A stretch of 44,450 bases of DNA from Candidatus Sulfotelmatobacter sp. Its GTDB lineage: Bacteria; Acidobacteriota; Terriglobia; Terriglobales; Acidobacteriaceae. The DNA is taken from contig JASHNU010000044.1 in assembly GCA_030041475.1 (NCBI GenBank), positions 1-44,450 of the forward strand. Direction: 5' to 3'. The notes below the pieces were generated by a model, which was not told the origin of the DNA, ran no database searches, and saw only the letters and a program-made list of their open reading frames with translations. This document shows, piece after piece, positions 24,414 through 33,492 of the stretch. Position numbers and translations under genes: made by a program. Position 1 is the first letter of the stretch. Each line of letters starts with the position of its first letter.

Positions 24414-25790
24414 ATGAGAAAAGCGTCGGCCTTTTTTCTTGCGACAATTTCCGTCTTGGGTTGGCTGTTGTTTACGGCTCTCAATCCGCCCAAGGTGATG
24501 GGAGTTCCAAGTTATGCGCGGCAGACGGGGCTGGCCTGTAGCGGGTGTCACTACAATCCTCCGGAGCTGAACCCGGCTGGACGCCGGTTCAAGCTGACGG
24601 GTTATGTCGATCGCGGCGACGAAACGAAAGTCGTTAAGGCCGATGGCAGTAAGAAGAGCGCCCCGCTCGAACTGCTGGCCTCGCTGCCGCTGTCGGTTGC
24701 GATGGAGGTTTCGTTCACGTCCCTCAAATCGCCGGAGCCCACAACGCAGAACGGCAACTTTGAGTTCCCACAGGACTTCTCTTTATTCCTGGCGGGCGCA
24801 TGGACCAGCCATGTGGGCAGCTTCTTTCAGGCGACCTACGACACGCAAGCCAATAACTTCAGCATGGACAACACTGATATCCGTTACGCCAACAAGACGA
24901 AGTGGGGCGGCAAAGAACTGATTTATGGCCTGGATCTGAACAACAACCCGACCGTAGAGGACCTGTGGAACAGCACACCAGCGTGGGGTTTCCCATGGAT
25001 CGAGAGCGATGTAGCGCCACTGCCAGACGCCGCAGCGGTGATTAACGGGCCGCTGGCGCAGGATGTCGGCGGAGTGGGCGCTTTCGCCATGTGGGACAAC
25101 CATTTGTACTTCGATGCCTCGATGTACCGCTCGGAACATGTGGGTGGTGCGCAGCCAAATCCGGGAACGGGCGCGAGCTACAACATTCGCGGCCTGGCTC
25201 CGTACTGGCGGGTAGCCTGGCAGCAGTTGACGGCAAAAACGCAATATGAGTTCGGCACGTATGGCATGCACATGCGGTCGACGCCCAACCAGATCACGAA
25301 TCCTGATGGATCGAGCATTCCGACCGATTCGTTCACCGACTGGGGCGTGGATACGCAGATCGACCGGACGCTGTTTCGCAAGGATGTGCTCTCGTTCCGG
25401 GCGACCTACATCCGGGAGAATAACGACCTGCTCAGCGCCGTTTACCAGGGGCTGGCCACGCAGGGATCGCACCGGCTGAATACGGTGATGGCGAATGCGG
25501 AGTATCACTTCGGCAACAAGTACTCGACGACGTGGGGATGGTTCACGACGACGGGGACTTCAGACCCGCTGCTATTCCCGCAGGCGCCGGTGACCGGAAA
25601 CCTGAACGGCGATCCGCACAGCACAGGCTATATCGGGAACTTGTCCTATTGGCCATGGCAAAACCTGCAACTGGCGGCCCAGTACACCGGATACACACGC
25701 TTCAACGGCGGCAGCACGAATTATGACGGTGCCAACCGCAACGCGAGCGCAAACAACACGGTCTATCTCGACATCAAGTTTCTTTTCTGA
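24414..25790 (+). CDS. Outer-membrane beta-barrel protein with an N-terminal c-type heme motif
   Basis: A 458-residue exported protein. A signal peptide occupies about residues 1-30. A single heme-attachment motif CSGCH follows at about residues 42-46, within SYARQTGLACSGCHYNPPELNP. The rest is rich in alternating aromatic strands (DFSLFLAGAWTSHVGSFFQATYD, YWRVAWQQLTAKTQYEFGTYG) and ends in YLDIKFLF, with the terminal phenylalanine used for barrel insertion. I infer an outer-membrane barrel with a periplasmic heme segment; no specific family is named. AGAAGG lies eight bases before ATG. It is the first gene of the respiratory module and may link the outer membrane to periplasmic electron carriers. 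Confidence 0.75.
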   Translation: MRKASAFFLATISVLGWLLFTALNPPKVMGVPSYARQTGLACSGCHYNPPELNPAGRRFKLTGYVDRGDETKVVKADGSKKSAPLELLASLPLSVAMEVSFTSLKSPEPTTQNGNFEFPQDFSLFLAGAWTSHVGSFFQATYDTQANNFSMDNTDIRYANKTKWGGKELIYGLDLNNNPTVEDLWNSTPAWGFPWIESDVAPLPDAAAVINGPLAQDVGGVGAFAMWDNHLYFDASMYRSEHVGGAQPNPGTGASYNIRGLAPYWRVAWQQLTAKTQYEFGTYGMHMRSTPNQITNPDGSSIPTDSFTDWGVDTQIDRTLFRKDVLSFRATYIRENNDLLSAVYQGLATQGSHRLNTVMANAEYHFGNKYSTTWGWFTTTGTSDPLLFPQAPVTGNLNGDPHSTGYIGNLSYWPWQNLQLAAQYTGYTRFNGGSTNYDGANRNASANNTVYLDIKFLF

Positions 25791-25829
25791 GGTGGATGTG
25801 GGCAGCGACATTTCTAAAGGAGACGATTT

Positions 25830-26414
25830 ATGAAGCGCTCGAAAGCATTGGTCGTGGGGTTCGTCGCATTGGCATTGTGCAGCCCGGCTTGGGCAGGCGA
25901 TATTGAAGGCAAAGTCAGCGGAATGAAGGGCCATTCCGTGGTTTACGTCGATACTATCCAGGGCAAGACTTTCCCCGCTCCCACCAATCACCCGGTGATG
26001 GATCAGAAAGGCCTGGTTTTCAATCCGCACATTATGGCCGTGCAGCAAGGCACAACCGTTGACTTCCTGAACAGCGACACCGTGGCGCACAACGTCTTCT
26101 GGACTGCCGTCGGTGCCGACAAAAAAGCCGGGCATAATCTGGGAACGTGGCCCAAGGGGGAAAAGCGTTCTTATACCTTCGACAAGACGGGAGCGGTACC
26201 TCTGCTTTGCAATGTCCACCCTGATATGGGCGCGTTTATCGTCGTCAGTCCGACTCCTTATTTTGCTGAGACCGACGACAGCGGCAATTACAAGATCAAA
26301 GATGTTCCTGACGGCAGCTATACACTCACCGTGTGGCATGAAGGCGCGAAGGCTCAGTCCAAGCCAATGGCCGTGTCGGGTAACACCAAAGCAGATTTTA
26401 CGGTGAGCAAATAA
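25830..26414 (+). CDS. Periplasmic cupredoxin with C-terminal carboxypeptidase-regulatory-like domain
   Basis: A 194-residue exported protein with a signal peptide ending at SPAWA (about residue 22). The cupredoxin domain has a complete type 1 copper set: histidine in TVAHNVFW, then Cys, His and Met in LLCNVHPDMGAFIV. Residues about 145-194 (TDDSGNYKIKDVPDGSYTLTVWHEG) form a small beta-sandwich like the carboxypeptidase regulatory domain. Proteins of this design are common in respiratory clusters and are probably electron shuttles. It lies 39 bases after the barrel protein gene, with an AAAGGAG ribosome binding site. Confidence 0.82.
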   Translation: MKRSKALVVGFVALALCSPAWAGDIEGKVSGMKGHSVVYVDTIQGKTFPAPTNHPVMDQKGLVFNPHIMAVQQGTTVDFLNSDTVAHNVFWTAVGADKKAGHNLGTWPKGEKRSYTFDKTGAVPLLCNVHPDMGAFIVVSPTPYFAETDDSGNYKIKDVPDGSYTLTVWHEGAKAQSKPMAVSGNTKADFTVSK

Positions 26415-26498
26415 AGAGCTATGGGAGAACCAGACTCTCGATCCTCCTTCCATCGCTATTTTCAGCTAGACTAGCGGGCGAAGACTCCGACTCCCCCG

Positions 26499-28454
26499 AT
26501 GCTGAAGCGATTCAAGAACAAGAAAGTCGATGCGGACTGGCTGCACTCAAACTTTCCCTGCATGATGGCCTGTCCGGCGCACACCAATGCCGGACGCTAC
26601 GTGGGCCTGATCGCTGAGGGCCGGTTCGAAGAGGCATATCGGCTGGCTCGGGATCCCAATCCCCTGGCTAGTATCTGCGGGCGCGTGTGCGCCCATCCTT
26701 GTGAGACAGCCTGCCGGCGCGGAGAAATTGACCGCCCGATTTCAATCCGCGCTCTGAAGCGTTTTCTGACCGAGCAGTACGGGCCCGAGTCGAAGCACCC
26801 GATCAACATCAATGACGGGCGCGCGCAGAAAAAACTCCCCTACAAGGTCGCGGTGGTTGGCGGCGGCCCCGTGGGGCTTTCCGCCGCTCACGATCTGGCG
26901 CTGATGGGATATGCGGTCACGATCTTCGAAGCCGCGCCGGTCGCGGGCGGAATGCTCTATCTCGGCATCCCCGAATACCGGCTGCCGCGCGACGTGGTCG
27001 AGGCGCAGGTCCGCGAGATTCTTGAGACCGGCGACATCACGCTAAAACTGAACCATGCTGCGGGGCGGGACTTCAGCATTTCTGAGTTGCGACGCCAAGG
27101 CTTCGACGCTGTGCTGATCGCGGTGGGCGCGCACCGCAGCCGCGATCTCAGCATCCCGGGCGTTGATTTCGATGGCGTCCACAAAGGCATAGACTTTCTC
27201 CTCAACGTTAATCTCGGATACAAGTTCACCATCGGAAAGAAAGTCATCGTGATCGGCGGCGGCAACGTCGCCATGGACGTGGCCCGCTCAGCGGCGCGCG
27301 AAGTCGTGAAGCAGCATGCAGGCGGCGTGGAAGACGTGGAGCCCTCCGTGGAGAATGTCTCCGCAGTCGCGACCAAAGAGATGGTGGACATCTCTCTTTC
27401 CGCTTTGCGAATGGGAGCGCGGGAAGTGAATCTGGTCTGCCTGGAGCGCCGCAATGAAATGCCGGCAGCGCTCGAGGAAATTGAGGAAGCGGAAGAAGAA
27501 GGGATCATTATTCATCCTGGGTTTGGACCGAAGCGGATCATCGGCAAAGAAGGAAAAGTCACTGCTCTGGAGACACTCAAAACGAAATGGGTCTTTGACG
27601 GGAACCGGCGCTTCAATCCTGCCTTCTATGAAAACAGCGAGAGCCAGATCGAGTGCGACACCATCATCATGGCGATCGGTCAGGCACCGCGACTCGACTT
27701 CTTCAAGCCGGAAGACAAAGTCGAGCTTTCGCCGCGCGGGCTGATCGCGGTGAATCCGCAGACGTTGATGACTTCGGCTCCTGGAATTTTCGCCGGCGGC
27801 GACTGTGTCTTCGGGCCGCGCCTGATCATTGACAGCGTGGGCGACGGCAAGAGAGCGGCGGTCGGCATTGATGAATATCTGCGCGGCGGAAAGCATCCCG
27901 AGCCGGTCATAGAAGTCGAAGTCCTCAAGCGGCACGCCATGACGCTCGGTTATCTCGATATCAACCGCCAGGCGGTGCCCATGCTCCCGCTCGAACGGCG
28001 CACCGGCGTCACCGAGGTCGAGATTGGCTACGATGCATCGTCTGCGATGGCCGAAGCCCAGCGCTGCCTGCATTGCTGGGTCAACACGATTTTCGAAGGC
28101 ACGCCGGAAGACGGCAGCATGTGCATCCTGTGCGGCGGCTGCGTGGATGTGTGCCCGGAAAAATGTCTGGAGTTGGTGTCGCTGGACCGGATCGCCTTCG
28201 AACCGGAAACCGTTCAGCACATTCGTGACAATCAGGAATGCTTCGGCGTGGAATTCGACGAAGTCAAGGCGGACGAACTGGGCGTGGTCACCGGGGCCGC
28301 CATGCTGAAAGACGAGACCCGCTGCATTCGCTGCGGTTTGTGCGCGATGCGCTGCCCGGTGGGCACGATCACGATGGAGTCGTACAACCTGCTGCCCGCG
28401 GAACCAACCGGCCTGATTTCAGTCGCGGCGATCGGCGCGGGGTTACAGAAGTAG
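26499..28454 (+). CDS. GltD-type FAD/NAD(P) oxidoreductase with two C-terminal 4Fe-4S motifs
   Basis: A 651-residue soluble flavoprotein. Residues 1-110 are the cysteine-rich iron-sulfur domain of glutamate-synthase small subunits (PCMMACPAHTNAGRY, CGRVCAHPCETACRRGEID). FAD binds at VAVVGGGPVGLSAAHDLA, NAD(P) at KVIVIGGGNVAMDVARSA, and the second FAD contact is GIFAGGDCVFGP. Two 4Fe-4S motifs follow: CILCGGCVDVCPEKC (from residue 542) and CIRCGLCAMRCPVG (from residue 609). The family moves electrons between NAD(P)H and iron-sulfur clusters. Its place just before the Rieske and cytochrome b genes suggests it feeds or draws electrons from the quinone pool or a ferredoxin; the partner is not known. 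It is 12 bases from the Rieske gene. Confidence 0.85.
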   Translation: MLKRFKNKKVDADWLHSNFPCMMACPAHTNAGRYVGLIAEGRFEEAYRLARDPNPLASICGRVCAHPCETACRRGEIDRPISIRALKRFLTEQYGPESKHPININDGRAQKKLPYKVAVVGGGPVGLSAAHDLALMGYAVTIFEAAPVAGGMLYLGIPEYRLPRDVVEAQVREILETGDITLKLNHAAGRDFSISELRRQGFDAVLIAVGAHRSRDLSIPGVDFDGVHKGIDFLLNVNLGYKFTIGKKVIVIGGGNVAMDVARSAAREVVKQHAGGVEDVEPSVENVSAVATKEMVDISLSALRMGAREVNLVCLERRNEMPAALEEIEEAEEEGIIIHPGFGPKRIIGKEGKVTALETLKTKWVFDGNRRFNPAFYENSESQIECDTIIMAIGQAPRLDFFKPEDKVELSPRGLIAVNPQTLMTSAPGIFAGGDCVFGPRLIIDSVGDGKRAAVGIDEYLRGGKHPEPVIEVEVLKRHAMTLGYLDINRQAVPMLPLERRTGVTEVEIGYDASSAMAEAQRCLHCWVNTIFEGTPEDGSMCILCGGCVDVCPEKCLELVSLDRIAFEPETVQHIRDNQECFGVEFDEVKADELGVVTGAAMLKDETRCIRCGLCAMRCPVGTITMESYNLLPAEPTGLISVAAIGAGLQK

Positions 28455-28466
28455 GTAGATAGAATC

Positions 28467-28967
28467 ATGGCAGACGAAAAAACGACAGCGAGCGACGAAC
28501 AACTGAACGATCCGAGCCGGCGCGAGTTCTTCATGAAGCTGGGGCTCGGCTCTCTGGGCATCGCGGCGGCGGGCACAGCGGCTTTCTCATATCAGTATCT
28601 CGAGCCCAACGTGCTCTACGAGCCCTCACCCGTGATCAACGCGGGGAAGCCCGATCGCTATCCACTGGACTCGGTCACGCTGGACGTGAACAACGGAATT
28701 TTCATCGTTCATTCGCAGGAAGGATATTTCTCGCTGAGCGCGGTATGCACACATCTCGGGTGCCTGACGGCGTGGAAGCAGGAGTTGGGCATCATTGCCT
28801 GCCCCTGCCACGGCAGCAAGTTCGAAGAGAACGGAAAGAAGATCGAAGGTCCGGCGCCCAGACCGTTGCCCTGGAAACGCATCTGGCTCAACGACGATGG
28901 CGACCTCCTGGTCGATCGCTCAACCGACGTCCCGCCGCTGGCGCGCGACTCCTTCGTGAGGGTATGA
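28467..28967 (+). CDS. Rieske 2Fe-2S protein of a cytochrome bc complex
   Basis: A 166-residue membrane-anchored Rieske protein. [20 protein letters not shown] at residues about 12-35 is a Tat-like signal/anchor. The cluster ligands are in CTHLGC (Cys94, His96) and CPCHGSKF (Cys112, His115), with Cys99 and Cys114 for the disulfide. [13 protein letters not shown] is the usual tail of bc1/b6f Rieske proteins. It takes electrons from quinol at the positive side of the membrane. The start of the cytochrome b gene lies one base after its stop. Confidence 0.93.
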   Translation: MADEKTTASDEQLNDPSRREFFMKLGLGSLGIAAAGTAAFSYQYLEPNVLYEPSPVINAGKPDRYPLDSVTLDVNNGIFIVHSQEGYFSLSAVCTHLGCLTAWKQELGIIACPCHGSKFEENGKKIEGPAPRPLPWKRIWLNDDGDLLVDRSTDVPPLARDSFVRV

Positions 28968-28968
28968 C

Positions 28969-29778
28969 ATGGCGAAAACCGATTCTTCCAAAACAATGGA
29001 CCAATACTTCGAGGATCTGCAGCAGACGCGTGTCTGGCGTTCGATTTTTCGCAGCGGCCCCGGATCGAGCACGCTAAAGCGCGCCCTGGCGATCCAGCAG
29101 AACGTATTTCTGCACCTGTTCTCCACCAAGGTGCGGGTACGGGTGCTGAGTTTCAGCGCAACGTGGTACTTGGGGACGCTCACGCTAGGCACGTTTCTGG
29201 TCCTGGTTGCGACCGGTATCCCTCTGATGCTCTATTACCATCCGTCGGTGCCGCAGGCCTATGCGGACACCAAAGACCTGCAGTTCGTCGTCTCCTCCGG
29301 AATGTTTCTTCGCAACCTGCACCGCTGGTCGGCGCATGCCATGGTCTTTCTGGTATTCGCGCACATGTTCAAGGTGTTCTATCGCGGAGCGTATCGCACG
29401 CCACGGGAATTCAACTGGGTCATCGGCGTAATTCTTCTTCTCATCACTCTGTTGCTGAGCTACACCGGTTATTTGCTCCCCTGGGATCAACTGGCTTATT
29501 GGGCGATCACGGTCGGTTCGAACATTGCATCCGCAGTGCCGCTGATCGGAAACAAGATTCACTTTCTCCTGCTGGGCGGCAACGCTGTGAACGCCAATGC
29601 TCTGCTCCGCTTTTACGTGCTGCACTGCATGATTCTGCCGCTGACTGCGATGTTCTTTGTCGCAATTCATTTCTGGCGGATTCGCAAGGATGGCGGCCTC
29701 TATTCCCACGGGAGTGAACCGGCGACGATGAAGGCCGCGACCGCAAACGTCGCTGCCGCTGCGAAGGAGGCGCGTTAA
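28969..29778 (+). CDS. Cytochrome b, N-terminal part (b6-like), heme-binding subunit
   Basis: A 269-residue membrane protein equivalent to cytochrome b6. The heme histidines are in [17 protein letters not shown] (13 residues between the first and last) and [17 protein letters not shown] (14 residues between), a spacing like b6. [13 protein letters not shown] is the Qo-site helix region. An N-terminal cytoplasmic segment of about 60 residues precedes the first helix. The stop TAA overlaps the ATG of the next gene by one base (TAATG). The split cytochrome b points to a b6f-like or menaquinol-type complex rather than mitochondrial-like bc1. Confidence 0.93.
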   Translation: MAKTDSSKTMDQYFEDLQQTRVWRSIFRSGPGSSTLKRALAIQQNVFLHLFSTKVRVRVLSFSATWYLGTLTLGTFLVLVATGIPLMLYYHPSVPQAYADTKDLQFVVSSGMFLRNLHRWSAHAMVFLVFAHMFKVFYRGAYRTPREFNWVIGVILLLITLLLSYTGYLLPWDQLAYWAITVGSNIASAVPLIGNKIHFLLLGGNAVNANALLRFYVLHCMILPLTAMFFVAIHFWRIRKDGGLYSHGSEPATMKAATANVAAAAKEAR

Positions 29779-30485
29779 TGGCTGATTCCAAGGATTTCGT
29801 CGCCGGCGTCGATTCCAACGCAAAAAAATCTCCGCGGCGCATTGTGTTTATAACGCGGCGCACCTCCGCCCAGGTGAAAGCTGAAACGGAAGATCAGATA
29901 CAGACTTTCCCTGAAGTGTTGTTCCGCGCCGCCGTCGCCATCGAAGTACTGGCGGTCGTGCTGGTGTGGATTTCGCTGATGTTCAACGCTCCGCTCGAAG
30001 GTCTGGCCGATCCTTCGCATACACCCAATCCTGCGAAGGCCCCGTGGTACTTCCTCGGGCTACAAGAGATGCTGCACTATTTTCCGCCGGTGGTGGCGGG
30101 CGTTCTCGTGCCGGGACTCGTGGTGATGGCGCTGATCGTGATTCCCTACTTTAAGGTCAACATCGAAGCGGACGGGCTGTTCTTGAAGGATCGTGAGAAG
30201 CGGCAGCGCATTTTCTATGTGGTTGCGGCGACGCTTTCAATTTTCCTGCTCGTGTTTAAGGTCTATGTCGCGCTGGCGCCGACGCTGATCATGGCCGGGG
30301 TCATGCTTGTCGCGGCGTACAGTTGTCCCCAATCCACTTCGGCCTTCCGCCGTTATTTGGCGGCGCGTCCGCTCTCTTATTGGGTGATGACGTGGTTCCT
30401 GTTTGAGTTGGTGCTGCTGACCGCCATTGGCACATTTTTCCGCGGGCCGGGCTGGTCCTGGATATGGCCATGGCAAGGTTCATAA
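29778..30485 (+). CDS. Cytochrome b, C-terminal part (subunit IV-like)
   Basis: A 235-residue membrane protein carrying the second half of cytochrome b. PNPAKAPWYFLGLQEMLHYFPP holds the Qo motif, here APWY in place of PEWY; this change occurs in other split-b complexes. At least four hydrophobic helices follow, more than the three of PetD. An N-terminal basic segment of about 45 residues is cytoplasmic. It overlaps the preceding gene by one base and is 25 bases before the octaheme cytochrome gene. Confidence 0.9.
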   Translation: MADSKDFVAGVDSNAKKSPRRIVFITRRTSAQVKAETEDQIQTFPEVLFRAAVAIEVLAVVLVWISLMFNAPLEGLADPSHTPNPAKAPWYFLGLQEMLHYFPPVVAGVLVPGLVVMALIVIPYFKVNIEADGLFLKDREKRQRIFYVVAATLSIFLLVFKVYVALAPTLIMAGVMLVAAYSCPQSTSAFRRYLAARPLSYWVMTWFLFELVLLTAIGTFFRGPGWSWIWPWQGS

Positions 30486-30510
30486 GGATTGTGATGAGGA
30501 TGCGGCGGTC

Positions 30511-32556
30511 ATGAAAGAGAAACTCACGTCGCTCTGGCAGAAACTGTTCGGCGACCCGGTTCGCGCTTTTGGCGTGGTCAGCCTGGTTTTTCTGCTGTCG
30601 CTGGCGATCGCGCCGGCCAAGAACTACTTCAGCGAGTGGCGCCACTACCAGCACAGCTACCTGCGGATGATTCGCAACCGCAGCGACGCCAATACGCTGC
30701 AGCGCCACTTTCAGGGCGGCATCCACCAGATTTGGCTGCCCGAACTCGGGGTAGTGGATCGGTGCACCAGTTGCCATGTCGGCCTAAAGGAAGCCAGCCT
30801 GACGGACGTTGCCACGCAGCCTTTCCGCAAACATCCTGTCGTCCCACACAAACTCGACGAATTCGGATGTGTGGTTTGTCATCGCGGGCAGGGTGCGGCA
30901 ACAACGGTCGCAGAGGCGCACAACAGCACGCTGGCGTGGGAGCAGCCGATTCTCCCGGCGAAATACATCGAATCTTCATGCGGCCAGTGCCATCGCGGCC
31001 CAATGCTCGGCACTCCCCAGCTGAATCAGGGACGCGCTCTGCTGAAGCGCGAAGGCTGCGTGCACTGCCACACCATCAAACTGCCGGATGGCAGCCCGAT
31101 TCAGCCGAATGACGATCCACCGTCGCTCGAGCATATTGCGGACAAGACGACCCGCGAGTGGATTTACGCGTGGCTGAGAGATCCGCAATCTTATGCTGCC
31201 TCGGCGACCATGCCGAACTTCAAGCTTAGCGACGACGACGCCCGCGACGTTTCGGCCTTTTTGATGGCGAACAGCGCGCCGCTCGCCGGTGACAGGGCAA
31301 AGATCACGGCGAAGCCCGCTTCCGATCCGAGCGCGGGGCCAAGTCTCTACGGAGAATCGTTCTGCGCCTCGTGCCACTCCGTGCAGAACGCTGCCGGCAA
31401 TCTGGTTGGAGGCGACGTCGGCCCGGAACTGACCCGCATCGGCAGCAAAGTCAAGCCTGAATGGCTGCAGGCCTGGCTGCGGAACCCGCGCAGCTACGAT
31501 CCGGGCACCGCCATGCCGCACTACCGCCTTAACGACGGTCAGGTTGCGACCCTCTCGGGATTTCTTCTGGCCAAAACCGATTCTGACCTGCTGGCCAACG
31601 TTCATCTTGATCCGGCAACGCCTGAGCAGATTGCCCATGGAAAACGTCTGGTTTCCGATTACGGCTGCGCTTCCTGCCACGAAATCGCGGGGATCAAGAA
31701 ACCGGAGAACTTCGCGCCCGAGCTCACCCGCATCGGCAGCAAGCCGATCACGCAGCTGATCTTTTTGCCGGGGATGCAGCATACTCTGCCTGAATACATC
31801 GCGGGCAAGATCAAGCAGCCGCGGGCGTTCTCGCCGGGCCTGAAGATGCCGCAGTACACGCTGGCGCCGGCGCAGATCGACGCTCTGACAACGGCGCTGC
31901 TCTCCTTCAACGAGCGCTCATTCACTCTGCCGCCGTCGCTAGCGGTTCCCGGCGTGCCCGAGTCGGACTATCAACCCGCCGGCAAAGCCGGCAAATTGAT
32001 GAGCGATCTGGCCTGCTTCAGCTGCCATCGCATCAGCGGCCACGGCGGCGACATGGCTCCTGACCTGACCTGGGAAGGCAGTTCTGTGCAGCGCGAGTGG
32101 CTGGTTCAGTTTTTCAAGAATCCCGGAACGCTGCGCCCAGCGTTGATCCGCCGCATGCCGCGATTCAACCTGACCGACGGTGAGATCACGGAACTCACCG
32201 ACTACATCATGACCGTCTATCAGAATCCAGCCGTTGACCGCGACTCCATGCCGCTAAGCGGCTATCCGCAAGGTCAGGTGGAACTCGGCAGGCAACTTTT
32301 CTATGGAAAGTACTCGTGCCAGGGCTGCCACATTGTTGACACAAAAACCGACAAGGGATATATCGGGCCGACTCTGACTCACGTCGGTTCGCGGCTCACC
32401 GCGGCCTGGATGTACCAATGGATGAAGAATCCGCAGGCGCTGCGCCCGGGCACGATCGAGCCCAATCGCGCCATGAGCGACGAAGACGCCCGCGCGCTTA
32501 CTGCCTTCCTGATGTCGCAGAAGGGCGGAGCAAAACAGGAGATCGCAAAGAAATGA
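30511..32556 (+). CDS. Octaheme membrane-anchored cytochrome c
   Basis: A 681-residue protein with one N-terminal transmembrane helix (VVSLVFLLSLAIAP, about residues 20-34) and eight CxxCH motifs beginning at residues 85, 120, 157, 183, 285, 386, 502 and 603. The first three are close together with CHVG/CHRG spacing. The later ones sit in repeated mono-heme domains with RIGSK..WLQAWLRNPRSY..MPHYRL patterns typical of cytochrome c class I modules. It replaces cytochrome f/c1 as electron acceptor of the Rieske protein in this complex. I chose ATG at 30511; an in-frame TTG at 30427 would lie within the previous gene. Its stop overlaps the next start (ATGA). Confidence 0.92.
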   Translation: MKEKLTSLWQKLFGDPVRAFGVVSLVFLLSLAIAPAKNYFSEWRHYQHSYLRMIRNRSDANTLQRHFQGGIHQIWLPELGVVDRCTSCHVGLKEASLTDVATQPFRKHPVVPHKLDEFGCVVCHRGQGAATTVAEAHNSTLAWEQPILPAKYIESSCGQCHRGPMLGTPQLNQGRALLKREGCVHCHTIKLPDGSPIQPNDDPPSLEHIADKTTREWIYAWLRDPQSYAASATMPNFKLSDDDARDVSAFLMANSAPLAGDRAKITAKPASDPSAGPSLYGESFCASCHSVQNAAGNLVGGDVGPELTRIGSKVKPEWLQAWLRNPRSYDPGTAMPHYRLNDGQVATLSGFLLAKTDSDLLANVHLDPATPEQIAHGKRLVSDYGCASCHEIAGIKKPENFAPELTRIGSKPITQLIFLPGMQHTLPEYIAGKIKQPRAFSPGLKMPQYTLAPAQIDALTTALLSFNERSFTLPPSLAVPGVPESDYQPAGKAGKLMSDLACFSCHRISGHGGDMAPDLTWEGSSVQREWLVQFFKNPGTLRPALIRRMPRFNLTDGEITELTDYIMTVYQNPAVDRDSMPLSGYPQGQVELGRQLFYGKYSCQGCHIVDTKTDKGYIGPTLTHVGSRLTAAWMYQWMKNPQALRPGTIEPNRAMSDEDARALTAFLMSQKGGAKQEIAKK

Positions 32557-33287
32557 TCCGCTATGGTTCCGCCGTCTCTGCCTTCGTGCTGACAGTGCTG
32601 GCCGCCTCTTGCTCGCACAAAGGCGAATCGGCGATTCTGCCCAAGCCGACCGCGTTCGGAGCTGCGGTTGTGGAATCGAGCGGCGGCAAGCAGCTCGCCC
32701 AGACCGGCAGCCTGTTGCCGCAACCCGTGGTTGTTCAAGTAAACGACGAACAGGGAGCCGCAGTCACGGGCGCGCTGGTCGAATTTGCCGCGGCTCCTGG
32801 CGTCGGATTCGATCCGCCCGACGGCCTCACAGACTCGAGTGGGCAGGTTACGACCAACGTTTCGCTGGCTGGGATGGCGGGCCGCTACCAGATCACTGCT
32901 TTCACTTTCGACAAGTCGCACAAGCGGCTCGAACTCAAGCTCGAAGAGATTGCCCTCGGCTATCAAGAGACGCTCGGGCGCCGCCTCAACGACCAATACT
33001 GCGATCGCTGCCATAATTCCGAGTCAACCGTCGAACGGGTTTCGAACTACGACAATCTCGAGGTCAAGCCGCATCCGTTCACGGAAGGCGACACGCTCAA
33101 CAAGATCAGCAATACCGATCTCACAGCGATCATTACGAATGGAGGACCGGCTCTGCAGAAGTCGGCGCTCATGCCGGCCTGGGGCAACACCCTCAGCAAG
33201 ACGGACATTCAGGCGCTGATCGCTTACATCCGCGCCGTTTCTGATCCGCCATCGCGGAGCGCCGGGCCAACCTATGCGCGGAGGTAG
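32553..33287 (+). CDS. Lipoprotein with Ig-like domain and one c-type heme
   Basis: A 244-residue protein. The lipobox LAASC places the lipidated cysteine at residue 20. Residues about 50-140 form a Big_1/invasin-like Ig domain (VVVQVNDEQGAAVTGALVEF; DSSGQVTTNVSLAGMAGRY). The C-terminus has one heme site, CDRCH, from residue 150, followed by a cytochrome c fold with the distal methionine probably in SALMPAWGNTLSKTDIQALIAYIR. It overlaps the octaheme gene by four bases, so it is probably a subunit or electron acceptor of the same complex. It is the last gene of the module; 205 bases without a gene follow. Confidence 0.85.
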   Translation: MIRYGSAVSAFVLTVLAASCSHKGESAILPKPTAFGAAVVESSGGKQLAQTGSLLPQPVVVQVNDEQGAAVTGALVEFAAAPGVGFDPPDGLTDSSGQVTTNVSLAGMAGRYQITAFTFDKSHKRLELKLEEIALGYQETLGRRLNDQYCDRCHNSESTVERVSNYDNLEVKPHPFTEGDTLNKISNTDLTAIITNGGPALQKSALMPAWGNTLSKTDIQALIAYIRAVSDPPSRSAGPTYARR

Positions 33288-33492
33288 GCCACTTCCCTCC
33301 AGTCGTAACGACAAACGCACCTGTCGCGATTGACTCCCGAATCGTCAGCACGGAAGCTATCCAGAAACGGGGTTTGTAGGAAGTTGGGAGGATGCCCGCG
33401 TACAGTCAATTGGTGAAAAACCCCCATTACGCTCATTGAGCCCTGAGAACTAACTGCAAGGTCAATGAGTACCGTCGCCTTGGCAACAGCTA

